NCBI GenBank assembly: GCA_910577765.1
Contig: CAJTOV010000025.1
Span: forward strand, 1-30,536
DNA length: 30,536 bases
DNA from: an uncultured Lachnospiraceae bacterium
GTDB lineage: Bacteria > Bacillota > Clostridia > Lachnospirales > Lachnospiraceae
Reading direction: 5' to 3'
The notes beneath the pieces are model-generated. The model worked only from the letters and a program-made list of their open reading frames with translations. It was not told the origin of the DNA and ran no database searches. Positions 1 through 7,205 of this stretch are shown here, piece by piece. A program made the position numbers and the translations under genes. The first letter of the stretch is position 1. Each line of letters begins with the position of its first letter.

Positions 1-154
1 TGTTGCAGAAGATGAACACATAATTTTCCTGGAAAGGATCCAGCCTGAACTGGAGGCTGACCATGGCGGCCAGTCCCGAAATCTGCTTACGGAAGTCGGT
101 CGGCCCGCAGGCCAGAAAAATACGGTCAGCCCCTGCGGCCATATGCCGCATCAT
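1..154 (-). CDS. tnpB: IS66-family TnpB (Orf2-like), partial
   Basis: Only the first 51 codons are in the window and the gene continues past position 1. The start is ATG at 154-152, overlapping the stop of the preceding small ORF as ATGA, so translation is probably coupled. The visible protein contains IFLACGPTDFRKQISGLA, the diagnostic N-terminal block of the IS66 Orf2 family (a DR(I/V)(F/Y)-x-G-x-TD(F/M)R pattern), followed by a DPFQENYVFIFCN stretch that is also typical. TnpB is an accessory protein needed for IS66 transposition; its biochemical role is not settled. Nothing in the visible part is broken, so the element may be intact on the left. Confidence 0.88.
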   Translation of the reverse strand, partial: MMRHMAAGADRIFLACGPTDFRKQISGLAAMVSLQFRLDPFQENYVFIFCN

Positions 155-351
155 AGCTGTTTCATCACCTGGAGCAGCTTCAGCAGTGTCTCCGGCTGGA
201 AGCCGTCCGGGATGTAGACCTTCATCCCCTGGAAGTAGATCATGGGACGGCTGTCCGCCATTGCCGGGCGTCCCGCCTGATGGCAGCTGATCCCGGCGGT
301 GGAGAGTACCTCTGCGAAGGTTGTCACTGTCTCCTGGTTTGCTCTGTTCAT
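151..351 (-). CDS. Small IS66-associated first ORF (accessory protein)
   Basis: This is a 66-residue protein starting at ATG 351-349 behind a very strong Shine-Dalgarno (AAAGGAGG, nine bases upstream on the minus strand). It occupies the TnpA/OrfA position of an IS66 element and ends in the ATGA overlap with tnpB. It is shorter than the classical IS66 OrfA and lacks an obvious full helix-turn-helix. The C-terminal part (MKVYIPDGFQPETL) reads as a compact domain with a following helix, which recurs in clostridial IS66-type first ORFs as I remember them. Function is unknown; a role in transposition is inferred from position only. Confidence 0.7.
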   Translation of the reverse strand: MNRANQETVTTFAEVLSTAGISCHQAGRPAMADSRPMIYFQGMKVYIPDGFQPETLLKLLQVMKQL

Positions 352-384
352 AAAAAACTCCCTCCTTTCGCGATACTTTCATTT

Positions 385-413
385 AGTATAGCAGAATGAG
401 GGAGGACGTTACA
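385..413 (-). promoter_or_regulatory. Possible promoter of the IS66 genes
   Basis: On the minus strand a good -10 box TATACT (390-385) has, 17 bases upstream, TGTAAC (413-408), a poor -35. The site lies between the inferred element end and the first IS ORF, where an IS66 promoter is expected. The -35 is weak, so confidence is modest. Confidence 0.4.
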
Positions 414-441
414 GTACGTCATCTTTTGAAGCACTTACTCA

Positions 442-471
442 TTGGACAGCAATGGAAAATGTACATAAAAT
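442..471 (+). promoter_or_regulatory. Possible promoter for the YfcC carrier operon
   Basis: TTGGAC (442-447) and TAAAAT (466-471) are separated by 18 bases. The -35 begins only four bases beyond the inferred IS66 end, so the insertion may have replaced whatever regulatory DNA stood upstream. About 95 bases separate the -10 from the chosen start at 567. Confidence 0.45.
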
Positions 472-566
472 AAAGGCGTGGAAGGGAAAGGCTGTAAGTG
501 TTACGGCAAGATTCCCAATCCCGGAAACCGTTTACAGTCTGTTTCATTGATACGAGGAGGGGGAAC

Positions 567-1967
567 ATGAAATCAAGGAATCTCAGTGACAAACCCATAC
601 AGGGAATTCATGTGTACGCGCTGCTGCTGTTCATTATAGTGTTTGCCTGCATCCTGACCTGGATTGTCCCGGCAGGGGAATTTGACAAGTCCCCGGTAGA
701 GGGGACCTCCCGGACAGTCTATCTGGCAGGCACTTACCACGGGGTGGAATCCAGCCCACAGAATCCGGTGGATATTGTCAATGCTGTCTTCAATGGGCTG
801 GTGAAATCTGCCAGTACCATTTTTGTGATCTTTCTTATGGGTGCCTGGGTAAAGATCATGGAGGACAGCCGTCTGATCACCAAAAGCTTTGGCAGGCTGA
901 CCTCAGCCTTTCGGGGGCATGAGAAGATCGTGGTGGTACTGGTGATGCTTCTGCTGACATTTCTCGGAGCCTTTGGCATCAATCCCTCCATTCCCCTGCT
1001 GCCTCTGGGAGTGGTGCTGGCACAGAGTCTGGGATATGACGGGGCAGTGGCATTTGCCATGATCTTTCTGGCCAATTATGTGGGTTACGGCCTTGGGGCT
1101 TACAATGTCCAGAGCCTGGGAATTGCCCAGGAGATCGCCCAGCTGGGGCGTTTCTCCGGGGCCGGAATCCGTATGATGGACCATGCCGTTGGCCTGGGAC
1201 TTCTCATGTTCTTTACTTTGAGTTACATCAACAAGATCTCCAGGGACCCGGACAGCAGCCTGACCCGGGGACATGAGGTGACCGTCCAGGCCCAGGAAGA
1301 CAGGGCGGAAGATGTGCATTTTTCCATTGGGGACTGGCTCAATATGGCGGTGTTTATTGGTGGATTTGCTATCATTCTGTATGGAGTGGTAAAGCTTGGA
1401 TGGGGAATGGCCAAATTCGGTCCTGTATTCCTGGCCATGGCAGTTCTGACCGGGATCTTCGGAGGTCTGGGGGTTAATGGTACGGCCAGGTCCTTTGTGA
1501 AAGGATGTGAAAATATTGCCTATTCGGCACTGATCGTGGGCATTGCCAGCGCTATCTCCATTGTGCTGACTGAGGGGCGCATCATTGATACCATTGTCTA
1601 TGCCCTTTCCAATCCCATTGTAAAGGCAGGACCAGTGCTGGGCAGTGTGGCCATGTTTCTTTCCAACAGTGTGATCAATCTGTTTATTCCGGCAGCAACC
1701 GGCCAGGCGGCTACAGTGATGCCTCTGATGACACCGATTGCGGATATTGCCGGGATCAGCCGGCAGGTAGCGGTCAGCGCTTTCCAGTTTGGGGACGGTA
1801 TTACCAACTGCATCATTCCTACCTCTACCTCTCTGTTCGCATGCCTGGGAATGTGCGGGCTGCGGTATGACAAGTATGTGAGATGGGTGATGCCCCTGGT
1901 GATTGCCCTGAGCATATTTGCGGCAGTGATGCTGGCCGTGCTGCAAATGGCCGGGTGGGGTATGTAA
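567..1967 (+). CDS. YfcC/DcuC-family membrane carrier
   Basis: A 466-residue polytopic inner-membrane protein with about a dozen hydrophobic segments. It belongs to the YfcC branch of the DcuC/AbgT-like carriers (C4-dicarboxylate or basic amino acid type). Supporting features are the N-terminal first helix ending in TWIVPAGEF, the paired re-entrant regions around FGINPSIPLLPLG and FGDGITNCIIPTS, and a total length usual for YfcC proteins (about 450-500). I chose ATG 567 because it follows GAGGAGGGGG at ideal spacing; an upstream in-frame start at 498 lacks a good ribosome site and would add a non-membrane tail. The substrate cannot be read from sequence. The uroporphyrinogen-decarboxylase-like gene follows after 24 bases, suggesting co-transcription and perhaps a shared substrate. 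Confidence 0.85.
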   Translation: MKSRNLSDKPIQGIHVYALLLFIIVFACILTWIVPAGEFDKSPVEGTSRTVYLAGTYHGVESSPQNPVDIVNAVFNGLVKSASTIFVIFLMGAWVKIMEDSRLITKSFGRLTSAFRGHEKIVVVLVMLLLTFLGAFGINPSIPLLPLGVVLAQSLGYDGAVAFAMIFLANYVGYGLGAYNVQSLGIAQEIAQLGRFSGAGIRMMDHAVGLGLLMFFTLSYINKISRDPDSSLTRGHEVTVQAQEDRAEDVHFSIGDWLNMAVFIGGFAIILYGVVKLGWGMAKFGPVFLAMAVLTGIFGGLGVNGTARSFVKGCENIAYSALIVGIASAISIVLTEGRIIDTIVYALSNPIVKAGPVLGSVAMFLSNSVINLFIPAATGQAATVMPLMTPIADIAGISRQVAVSAFQFGDGITNCIIPTSTSLFACLGMCGLRYDKYVRWVMPLVIALSIFAAVMLAVLQMAGWGM

Positions 1968-1991
1968 ACAGGAAGAAGGGAGAAGATCAGG

Positions 1992-3014
1992 ATGACAAAA
2001 ATGGAACGGCTCCGGCAGGTGCTGGCCGGGCAGGTGGCGGACCGGCCGCCGGTCTGTGCCTACCGTCATTTTGTAGGCCAGGAGCATACGGCTGCGGGAC
2101 TGGCTGAGGCTATGCTGGATTTTCAGCGGACCTATGACTGGGATTTTGTAAAAATCCAGTCCAGAGGGTGTTATCTTCTGGAGGCCTGGGGGGACCGGTA
2201 TGATTTTTCCGTGTATGAGAATGACATCTTTCCCAGACTGGTCCACCGGGAGATTCAGGGAATTGGAGATTTTGGACGATTTACGGAGAAAGGGCCGGAA
2301 ACGGCTGCATTTGCGGAGCAGATCGAGGTGGTCCAGCGGATTCGGGAGGGACTTTCAGAACCGGTTCCGGTCCTTGCCACGGTATTCACACCCATTAATG
2401 TGATTTCCTGCATGCTGGGGGCACCTCCGGTGCGGCGTCATATTGAAGCCTTTCGCAAGGACAATGTTCTGTTTGAACTGTTTCAGACCCATAGGCAGGA
2501 GATTCACCAGGCCCTGGAGGCAGTGGCTGTTTCCCTGGCAGGATTTTGCAGGGCCCTGACGGCAGGTGGCGCAGACGGGATTTTCTATGCGTCCGTGGGC
2601 TGGGCCAGGGAGGGATATCTGACCCTGGAGGAATGGAAGGAGTTTGTGGAGCCTTATGACCGGATGGTGCTGGAGAGTATTCCAGGCAGCATGGTACTCC
2701 TGCATACCTGCGGGATGCATAGTAATCCCCAGCGGTTTGCGGATTATCCCATTTCTGCCCTTCACTGGGACCAGTGCGCGGAAGGGAATCCTGAGATTTA
2801 CGGTTCCAGGCAGTGGCTGGGGAAGGTGACACCTATGGGCGGGATAAATGAGCTTCTGTTTGGGACAGATGCGGCGGAGCGAATCTACCGGGAGTCCCTG
2901 GAGGTGCTGCAAAAGAACCGGGAGACACCCTTTATCTTTGTGCCCAACTGTTCCGTGTCAGTGCATACCAGGGACGATGAGCTGCGGGCGTTTCGCAGGA
3001 GCGTGGAGGTGTAG
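1992..3014 (+). CDS. Uroporphyrinogen decarboxylase (URO-D) family protein
   Basis: A 340-residue cytosolic protein of the URO-D superfamily. Visible family hallmarks are the opening helix MERLRQVLAGQVADRPPV, the central VLATVFTPINV strand, H238-T-C-G in the LLHTCGMHSNP strand, a GKVTPMGGIN loop, and a C-terminal PFIFVPNCSVSVHT segment. True HemE keeps an N-terminal (R/K)xPVWxMRQAG block, which is absent here. The protein therefore fits better with the catabolic or methyltransferase-like URO-D proteins (MtaA-type relatives) than with haem synthesis. It sits 24 bases behind the YfcC carrier, with GAAGGGAG upstream of its start, so both are probably one operon. The most likely role is metabolism of the imported compound, possibly with a corrinoid partner elsewhere; that is inference. 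Confidence 0.8.
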   Translation: MTKMERLRQVLAGQVADRPPVCAYRHFVGQEHTAAGLAEAMLDFQRTYDWDFVKIQSRGCYLLEAWGDRYDFSVYENDIFPRLVHREIQGIGDFGRFTEKGPETAAFAEQIEVVQRIREGLSEPVPVLATVFTPINVISCMLGAPPVRRHIEAFRKDNVLFELFQTHRQEIHQALEAVAVSLAGFCRALTAGGADGIFYASVGWAREGYLTLEEWKEFVEPYDRMVLESIPGSMVLLHTCGMHSNPQRFADYPISALHWDQCAEGNPEIYGSRQWLGKVTPMGGINELLFGTDAAERIYRESLEVLQKNRETPFIFVPNCSVSVHTRDDELRAFRRSVEV

Positions 3015-3105
3015 ATACATAGCAGCATTTGGCTGTCTTTGGTAAGGATTTCAAATGGTGGCCCGGGTTACTGTTCCGTAAGTATATATGATTTGAAAAA
3101 TGTAA

Positions 3106-3134
3106 TTGTCTTCCCCCCGAAAACCGGTTATACT
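3106..3134 (+). promoter_or_regulatory. Promoter of the AAA-ATPase-like gene
   Basis: TTGTCT (3106-3111), a 17-base spacer and TATACT (3129-3134) make a good housekeeping promoter 35 bases before the ATG at 3170. It separates this gene from the URO-D operon; no convincing terminator is visible between them. Confidence 0.65.
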
Positions 3135-3169
3135 GTCTGTAAGGATTCGGAAAGGAGCGTGCAAAAGGC

Positions 3170-4834
3170 ATGGGGCTTTATCTGAACAGCAGAAAACCGC
3201 ACAACAACTATCAGGAAGTGGTGAATTCCACTTATTTTGTAGATAAGACCGGCCTGCTGGAGGAACTGATTCCCCTTGTAGGCCCAGGAAGCGGTGCGGG
3301 TGCCAATGGTTTTCGAGCAGGCCAGAGCAGCAAATATATCTGCATTACAAGACCCCGCCGTTTTGGAAAGACCATGGCGGCCAACATGGTTGCGGCATAT
3401 TTTGGAAAGGGTATGGACAGCCATGACTTGTTTGACAGTCTGAGGATCAGTGGCAGTGGGCAGTATGAAGCGCATCTGAACCAGCATAATGTGATTCACA
3501 TGACACTCAGTGAGATGCCAAGAGACTGTTCCGGTTATGAGTCGTATATCAATCGGATTCATGACCGTATGGTCATGGATCTGGTGCGCGAATTTCCTCT
3601 GACGGAGATTGGCCGGGAGGATGCTTTGTGGGATGTTTTTAATAATATTTACGAGTTGGAGGAAGCGGCGAAATTCATATTTGTGCTGGATGAATGGGAT
3701 TTCATTTTTCACAGGGACTTTGTGACAGAACGGGATAAGCGGGCATATATCGGCTTTTTAAGCAGCCTTCTGAAGGACCAGCCCTATGTGGAAATGGTAT
3801 ATATGACAGGGATTCTTCCTATAGCAAAGTACTCCAGCGGGTCAGAACTGAATATGTTTTTGGAATATACCATGGCTGCGGAAGAACGTTTTTGTGAGCA
3901 TTTTGGTTTTTTGGAGTCAGAGGTGGATGGGCTGTATGAAACATACAAGTCCGTATCCCAGGCGCCTAAGGTGACCAGGGAGGGATTGCGGAACTGGTAT
4001 GATGGTTACTACACCATGTCCGGACAGAAGGTTTATAATCCCCGTTCCGTGGTGGCAGCATTGACCAACAATAATCTGGGAAATTACTGGACCAGCTCCG
4101 GGCCTTATGATGAGATATTTTATTATGTGGAGAAGAATACAGATGATGTCCGGGACGAGATTGCCTTGCTGGTGTCCGGGATTCCGGTTGCAACCAGGAT
4201 TCGGGAGTATGCGGCTACTTCCATGAAGCTGACCACCAGGGAAGAGATATTTTCGGCCATGGTAGTTTACGGATTCCTAAGCAGTGAAGGCGGCAGGGTA
4301 TCGATTCCCAATAAAGAACTGATGGAAAAGTTCGAAGAAATGCTCAGAAAAGAACCGGCACTGGGCTATGTGTACGCCCTTGCCAGAGAGTCTGACAGAA
4401 TGCTGAAAGCTACATTGTCCGGGGACACGGAGGAAATGGCCAGGATTCTTTCCTATGTCCACAACACGGAAACACCGCTTCTGGGTTACAGTAATGAAGC
4501 AGAGCTGATGGCGGTTGTCAATCTGGCTTATCTGGCGGCGAGAAATTTTTATCGGGTGGAGCGGGAGGATAAGGCCGGGACCGGCTATGTGGATTTCATT
4601 TTTTATCCCAAAGACAGGAATGAGGACGGGATAATCCTGGAGCTGAAGGTTGACCATACTCCGGAGGAGGCCATTGCACAGATCCGGGACCGCAATTATG
4701 CGTTGCGGTTTGAAGGGCGGTTGGGGGAGAAGTCAGAGTACCAGGGAAGAATTCTTGCCGTTGGGATGGCATTTGACAAAAAATATAAGCAGCATGGCTG
4801 TAAAGTGGAAGTACTAAGGGAGAGAATTCTGTAA
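3170..4834 (+). CDS. AAA-ATPase-like protein with C-terminal PD-(D/E)XK nuclease-like domain
   Basis: A 554-residue protein of the AAA-ATPase_like plus PDDEXK_9 architecture, which is abundant and multicopy in gut anaerobes. The N-terminus has the family opening (YFVDKTGLLEELI). A Walker-A-like loop, TRPRRFGKTM, lies at about residues 60-70, and a Walker-B strand FIFVLDEWDFIF at about 168-179. The C-terminal third shows the nuclease-like core: YVDFIFYP near residue 473 (the D) and ILELK near 489-493 (the ExK). The family's function is unsettled; defence, toxin-like and restriction-like roles have been suggested but not proven. The gene has its own promoter and a good ribosome site (GAAAGGAG). 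All key residues look intact, so it is probably functional. Confidence 0.88.
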   Translation: MGLYLNSRKPHNNYQEVVNSTYFVDKTGLLEELIPLVGPGSGAGANGFRAGQSSKYICITRPRRFGKTMAANMVAAYFGKGMDSHDLFDSLRISGSGQYEAHLNQHNVIHMTLSEMPRDCSGYESYINRIHDRMVMDLVREFPLTEIGREDALWDVFNNIYELEEAAKFIFVLDEWDFIFHRDFVTERDKRAYIGFLSSLLKDQPYVEMVYMTGILPIAKYSSGSELNMFLEYTMAAEERFCEHFGFLESEVDGLYETYKSVSQAPKVTREGLRNWYDGYYTMSGQKVYNPRSVVAALTNNNLGNYWTSSGPYDEIFYYVEKNTDDVRDEIALLVSGIPVATRIREYAATSMKLTTREEIFSAMVVYGFLSSEGGRVSIPNKELMEKFEEMLRKEPALGYVYALARESDRMLKATLSGDTEEMARILSYVHNTETPLLGYSNEAELMAVVNLAYLAARNFYRVEREDKAGTGYVDFIFYPKDRNEDGIILELKVDHTPEEAIAQIRDRNYALRFEGRLGEKSEYQGRILAVGMAFDKKYKQHGCKVEVLRERIL

Positions 4835-4861
4835 ATAAATGGAAATCTTAAATAAGTCTTT

Positions 4862-4950
4862 GGGTGGGAGCCAGTCCCACCCTGTGTACCGGTCAGGAAG
4901 CTTCCTGGCCGGTACGGTTCACCGGGACCCGGCGGACAGTACCCCGGGTC
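4862..4950. repeat. Cluster of three strong hairpins
   Basis: Three consecutive stem-loops fill the space between two genes. The first is GGGTGGGA / TCCCACCC (4862-4882, 8 bp, 5-base loop). The second is GTACCGGTCAGGA / TCCTGGCCGGTAC (4886-4915, 13 bp with one G-U, 4-base loop). The third is GACCCGG / CCGGGTC (4926-4950, 11-base loop). A shorter CCGG-TTTA-CCGG palindrome follows at 4998-5009. None is followed by a T-run, so this is not a simple intrinsic terminator. It lies upstream of the molybdenum operon promoter, so it should not be in that operon's leader. Confidence 0.7.
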
Positions 4951-5024
4951 GCTATCTGCAATCCTCTGCGATGGTGGACAGTCACTGGCCAGGCGTTCCG
5001 GTTTACCGGTCTGTCAAATAATTC

Positions 5025-5053
5025 TTGCATTTTCCAATTAGTTAGGTTATGAT
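5025..5053 (+). promoter_or_regulatory. Promoter of the molybdenum cofactor/transport operon
   Basis: TTGCAT (5025-5030), a 17-base spacer and TATGAT (5048-5053) give a good promoter 60 bases before the GTG start at 5114. It is the only convincing promoter before the run of molybdenum genes that follows with short gaps to 12593. Confidence 0.65.
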
Positions 5054-5076
5054 TAATTTCATAGAGATTCATACAC

Positions 5077-5094
5077 TTCCAGACAGAACTGGAA
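5077..5094. promoter_or_regulatory. Palindromic candidate operator in the molybdenum operon leader
   Basis: TTCCAG-N6-CTGGAA is a perfect 6-bp inverted repeat about 24 bases downstream of the -10 box. The first gene encodes a protein with a ModE-type DNA-binding domain, so this could be its own operator. The assignment is inference; the site does not match the E. coli ModE box, and a small leader hairpin is the alternative. Confidence 0.35.
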
Positions 5095-5113
5095 ACGGGC
5101 AGGAGGTGGCAGG

Positions 5114-6058
5114 GTGAAGAAGACAGGGGCCGTGCTGGCGGCTGCCGGGATGTGTTCCCGGATGGGGGAGTTTAAGCCCATGCTTCCCTTTGAGGATTCC
5201 ACCATGGCGCTGCACATGGTGACTATGCTGAAACAGCTTGGGATCGATCCGGTAGTGGTGGTTACGGGATACCGGGGGGAGGAGCTGGAGAAGCATCTTT
5301 TTTATATGGGCGTTCGCTTTTTGAAAAACGAACGGTATGAAGAGACGAAGATGCTGGACTCGGTCCAAATGGGGATTGGGGAGATCTGGCAGGAATGCCA
5401 GCGGATACTGGTGATGCCGGTGGACATACCAGCAGTTCTGCCGGATACCCTGCGGCAGCTGCTGATGGTGGATGCGGATCTGGTCAGGACCTGCTGTGAG
5501 GGGAAGCCGGGGCATCTGGTGATGCTGCGCAGCACCGTGGCCAGGGAGCTGTGCAGGTATCAGGGGCCCGGGGGCCTGAAAAAGGCCATGGAAGAGTCCG
5601 GGTATCCGGTTACCAGTCTGGAAGTGGAGGACTGGGGGGTCACGGAGGATGTGAACACCCGGGCAGAGTACGAGGCCCTGATGGAGCGGAATTTCCGGCG
5701 GGGGGAAGGGTATCCGGTTCATGCCCAGGTCCAGGTGCGTCTGGCGGCCAGGGAGATCTTCTTCGGGCCCGGGACGGCCCAGCTTCTGGAGTTCATCGAC
5801 CGGACCGGCTCCATCCAGATGGCCTGCCAGGAGATGGGGCTGTCCTACAGCAAAGGCAGCCGCCGGATCAGGATGGTGGAGAAGGAGCTGGGATTTCCCG
5901 TAGTCCAGCGCAAAGCCGGAGGCGCCGGAGGCGGCGGTTCCGTGCTGACAGAGGAAGGACGGCGGCTGGTGAGAAACTACCGGGAGCTGGTGCGCCAGGT
6001 ACGGGAAAGCACAGACGGGCTGTACCGCACCTGCTTTGCCAGGGGACTGCGGGGCTGA
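5114..6058 (+). CDS. MobA/MocA-like nucleotidyltransferase fused to ModE-type HTH domain
   Basis: A 314-residue two-domain protein. Residues 1 to about 195 are a MobA-like NTP transferase: LAAAGMCSRMGEFKPMLPF at the N-terminus is the nucleotide-binding loop with its lysine, and VMPVDIPAV near residue 100 is the metal-site strand. MocA-type enzymes attach CMP to molybdopterin for the xanthine dehydrogenase family and MobA attaches GMP; which applies here is not decidable by eye. Residues from about 205 are a ModE N-terminal-like winged helix (SIQMACQEMGLSYSKGSRRI, then the FPVVQRKAGGAGGGGSVLTEEG wing, ending in a LVRNYRELV helix). The molybdate-binding TOBE/MopI part of full ModE is missing. 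GTG 5114 follows AGGAGG at seven bases. As first gene of the operon it may link enzyme state to regulation. Confidence 0.85.
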   Translation: MKKTGAVLAAAGMCSRMGEFKPMLPFEDSTMALHMVTMLKQLGIDPVVVVTGYRGEELEKHLFYMGVRFLKNERYEETKMLDSVQMGIGEIWQECQRILVMPVDIPAVLPDTLRQLLMVDADLVRTCCEGKPGHLVMLRSTVARELCRYQGPGGLKKAMEESGYPVTSLEVEDWGVTEDVNTRAEYEALMERNFRRGEGYPVHAQVQVRLAAREIFFGPGTAQLLEFIDRTGSIQMACQEMGLSYSKGSRRIRMVEKELGFPVVQRKAGGAGGGGSVLTEEGRRLVRNYRELVRQVRESTDGLYRTCFARGLRG

Positions 6059-6090
6059 CCGGAAAAATGGAAAAACGGAGGATTCACAAC

Positions 6091-7149
6091 ATGAAGCTGA
6101 TCAATACAACCGATGCGGAAGGCACCGTCCTGTGCCATGACATTACCCGGATTATCCGGGGGGTCACCAAGGACGCGGTGTTCCGCAAAGGCCACATTGT
6201 CACAAAGGAAGACATTCCCGTACTTTTAAGCGTGGGTAAGGATAAGCTGTATGTCTGGGAAAAGCAGGAGGGAATGCTCCATGAAAACGAAGCTGCGGAA
6301 ATTCTCTGCCAAATCTGCCAGGGCAGCCACATGGGGCGGACCCAGGCCAAAGAGGGGAAGATCGAGCTGGTTGCGGACATAGACGGCCTGCTGAAGGTGA
6401 ACCAGGCAGGGCTTAAGGCGGTCAATGGCCTGGGCCGGATGATGATCGCCAGCCGCCACGGCAATTTCCCGGTAAAGAAGGGGGACAAGCTGGCAGGCAC
6501 CCGCATCATTCCCCTGGTGATTGAGGAGGAAAGCATGGAGGCGGCCAGGAACGCGGCCCGGGAAGCCACCGGGGGAAAGCCCCTGCTGGAGCTGAAGCCT
6601 TTTGTACATAAGAAGGTGGGGATCGTCACCACCGGCAACGAGGTGTTCCACGGAAGAATCCAGGACACCTTTACCCCGGTGCTCCGCCAGAAGCTGGCGG
6701 AGTTTGACACCCAGGTTATTGACCATGTGATCTGGGATGACGACGATCAGAAGGTGACTGCCTCCATTCTGGACATGATCCGGAAAGGAGCGGATGTGGT
6801 CTGCTGCACCGGCGGTATGAGCGTGGATCCGGACGACAGGACGCCTCTGGCCATTAAGAATACCGGGGCCAGGATCGTGTCCTACGGGGCGCCGGTGCTG
6901 CCGGGAGCCATGTTCCTTCTGGCCTACTATCCGGTGGCCGGAGGGGAGCGTCCCAGGCAGGTGGCTATCATGGGGCTGCCCGGATGTGTCATGTATGCAA
7001 AGCGCACCATCTTTGACCTGGTACTTCCCAGGGTCATGGCCGATGACCCGGTGACTTCAGAGGAACTGGCAGCCCTGGGCCAGGGCGGACTGTGTCTGAA
7101 CTGCCCGGTGTGCACCTTCCCTAACTGCGGCTTTGGGAAGGGATGCTGA
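6091..7149 (+). CDS. MoeA-like molybdopterin-binding protein with cysteine-rich tail
   Basis: A 352-residue protein whose second half is the MoaB/Mog/MoeA-type molybdopterin-binding fold (VGIVTTGNEVFHGRI near residue 175; VVCCTGGMSVDPDDRTP near 235; a glycine-rich PGAMF loop). It is annotated in clostridia as a molybdopterin-binding protein and probably inserts or handles molybdenum in place of, or beside, classical MoeA. The last 20 residues form a C-x2-C-x4-C-x5-C tail that could bind a metal or iron-sulfur cluster. The start ATG 6091 follows CGGAGG. A longer open frame reaching back to 5551 overlaps the MobA-ModE gene in another frame and is rejected. The stop overlaps an upstream in-frame start of moaC, so the genes are closely packed. 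Confidence 0.85.
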   Translation: MKLINTTDAEGTVLCHDITRIIRGVTKDAVFRKGHIVTKEDIPVLLSVGKDKLYVWEKQEGMLHENEAAEILCQICQGSHMGRTQAKEGKIELVADIDGLLKVNQAGLKAVNGLGRMMIASRHGNFPVKKGDKLAGTRIIPLVIEEESMEAARNAAREATGGKPLLELKPFVHKKVGIVTTGNEVFHGRIQDTFTPVLRQKLAEFDTQVIDHVIWDDDDQKVTASILDMIRKGADVVCCTGGMSVDPDDRTPLAIKNTGARIVSYGAPVLPGAMFLLAYYPVAGGERPRQVAIMGLPGCVMYAKRTIFDLVLPRVMADDPVTSEELAALGQGGLCLNCPVCTFPNCGFGKGC

Positions 7150-7205
7150 ACAGCCGACAGGGACAGAGACAGCCGGGAAACGGCGGAATAAGGAGGGCAT
7201 TTGGG

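Larger units (their letters stand above)
1..438 (-). mobile_element. IS66-family insertion sequence, one end (cut by the window edge)
   Basis: The minus strand carries, in IS66 order, a small first ORF and the start of a TnpB (Orf2) gene, joined by an ATGA overlap. Reading the minus strand from 438 inwards, the sequence begins GTAAGTGCTTCAAAAG, which fits the GTAA-type termini known for IS66 elements. I therefore place the element end at 438. The rest of the element, including the large TnpC transposase and the other terminal repeat, lies outside the window, so the target duplication cannot be tested. The exact end is an inference from the terminal motif and the absence of element genes beyond it. 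Confidence 0.8.

Noticed and set aside
494..506. A second IS66-type end (GTAAGTG) upstream of the carrier gene
   Set aside because: Only seven bases agree with the end at 438 and the sequence then diverges, so it is probably chance.
903..2246. A 447-codon minus-strand open frame opposite the carrier and URO-D genes
   Set aside because: Its composition (His, Pro, Gln and Gly rich) is that of an antisense shadow of GC-rich coding sequence, and both plus-strand genes are clear family members.
4862..4950. A molybdenum-cofactor riboswitch before the molybdenum genes
   Set aside because: The hairpins lie upstream of the promoter at 5025-5053 and I could not match them to the known Moco RNA consensus from memory. 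A covariance-model search would decide.
4839..5052. Two short plus-strand open frames in the hairpin array
   Set aside because: They consist of palindromic non-coding sequence with no coding character and no ribosome site.
5551..7149. A 532-codon open frame covering the MoeA-like gene
   Set aside because: Its first 180 codons overlap the MobA-ModE gene in another frame and read as low-complexity arginine/glycine-rich sequence; the real start is ATG 6091 with a good ribosome site.
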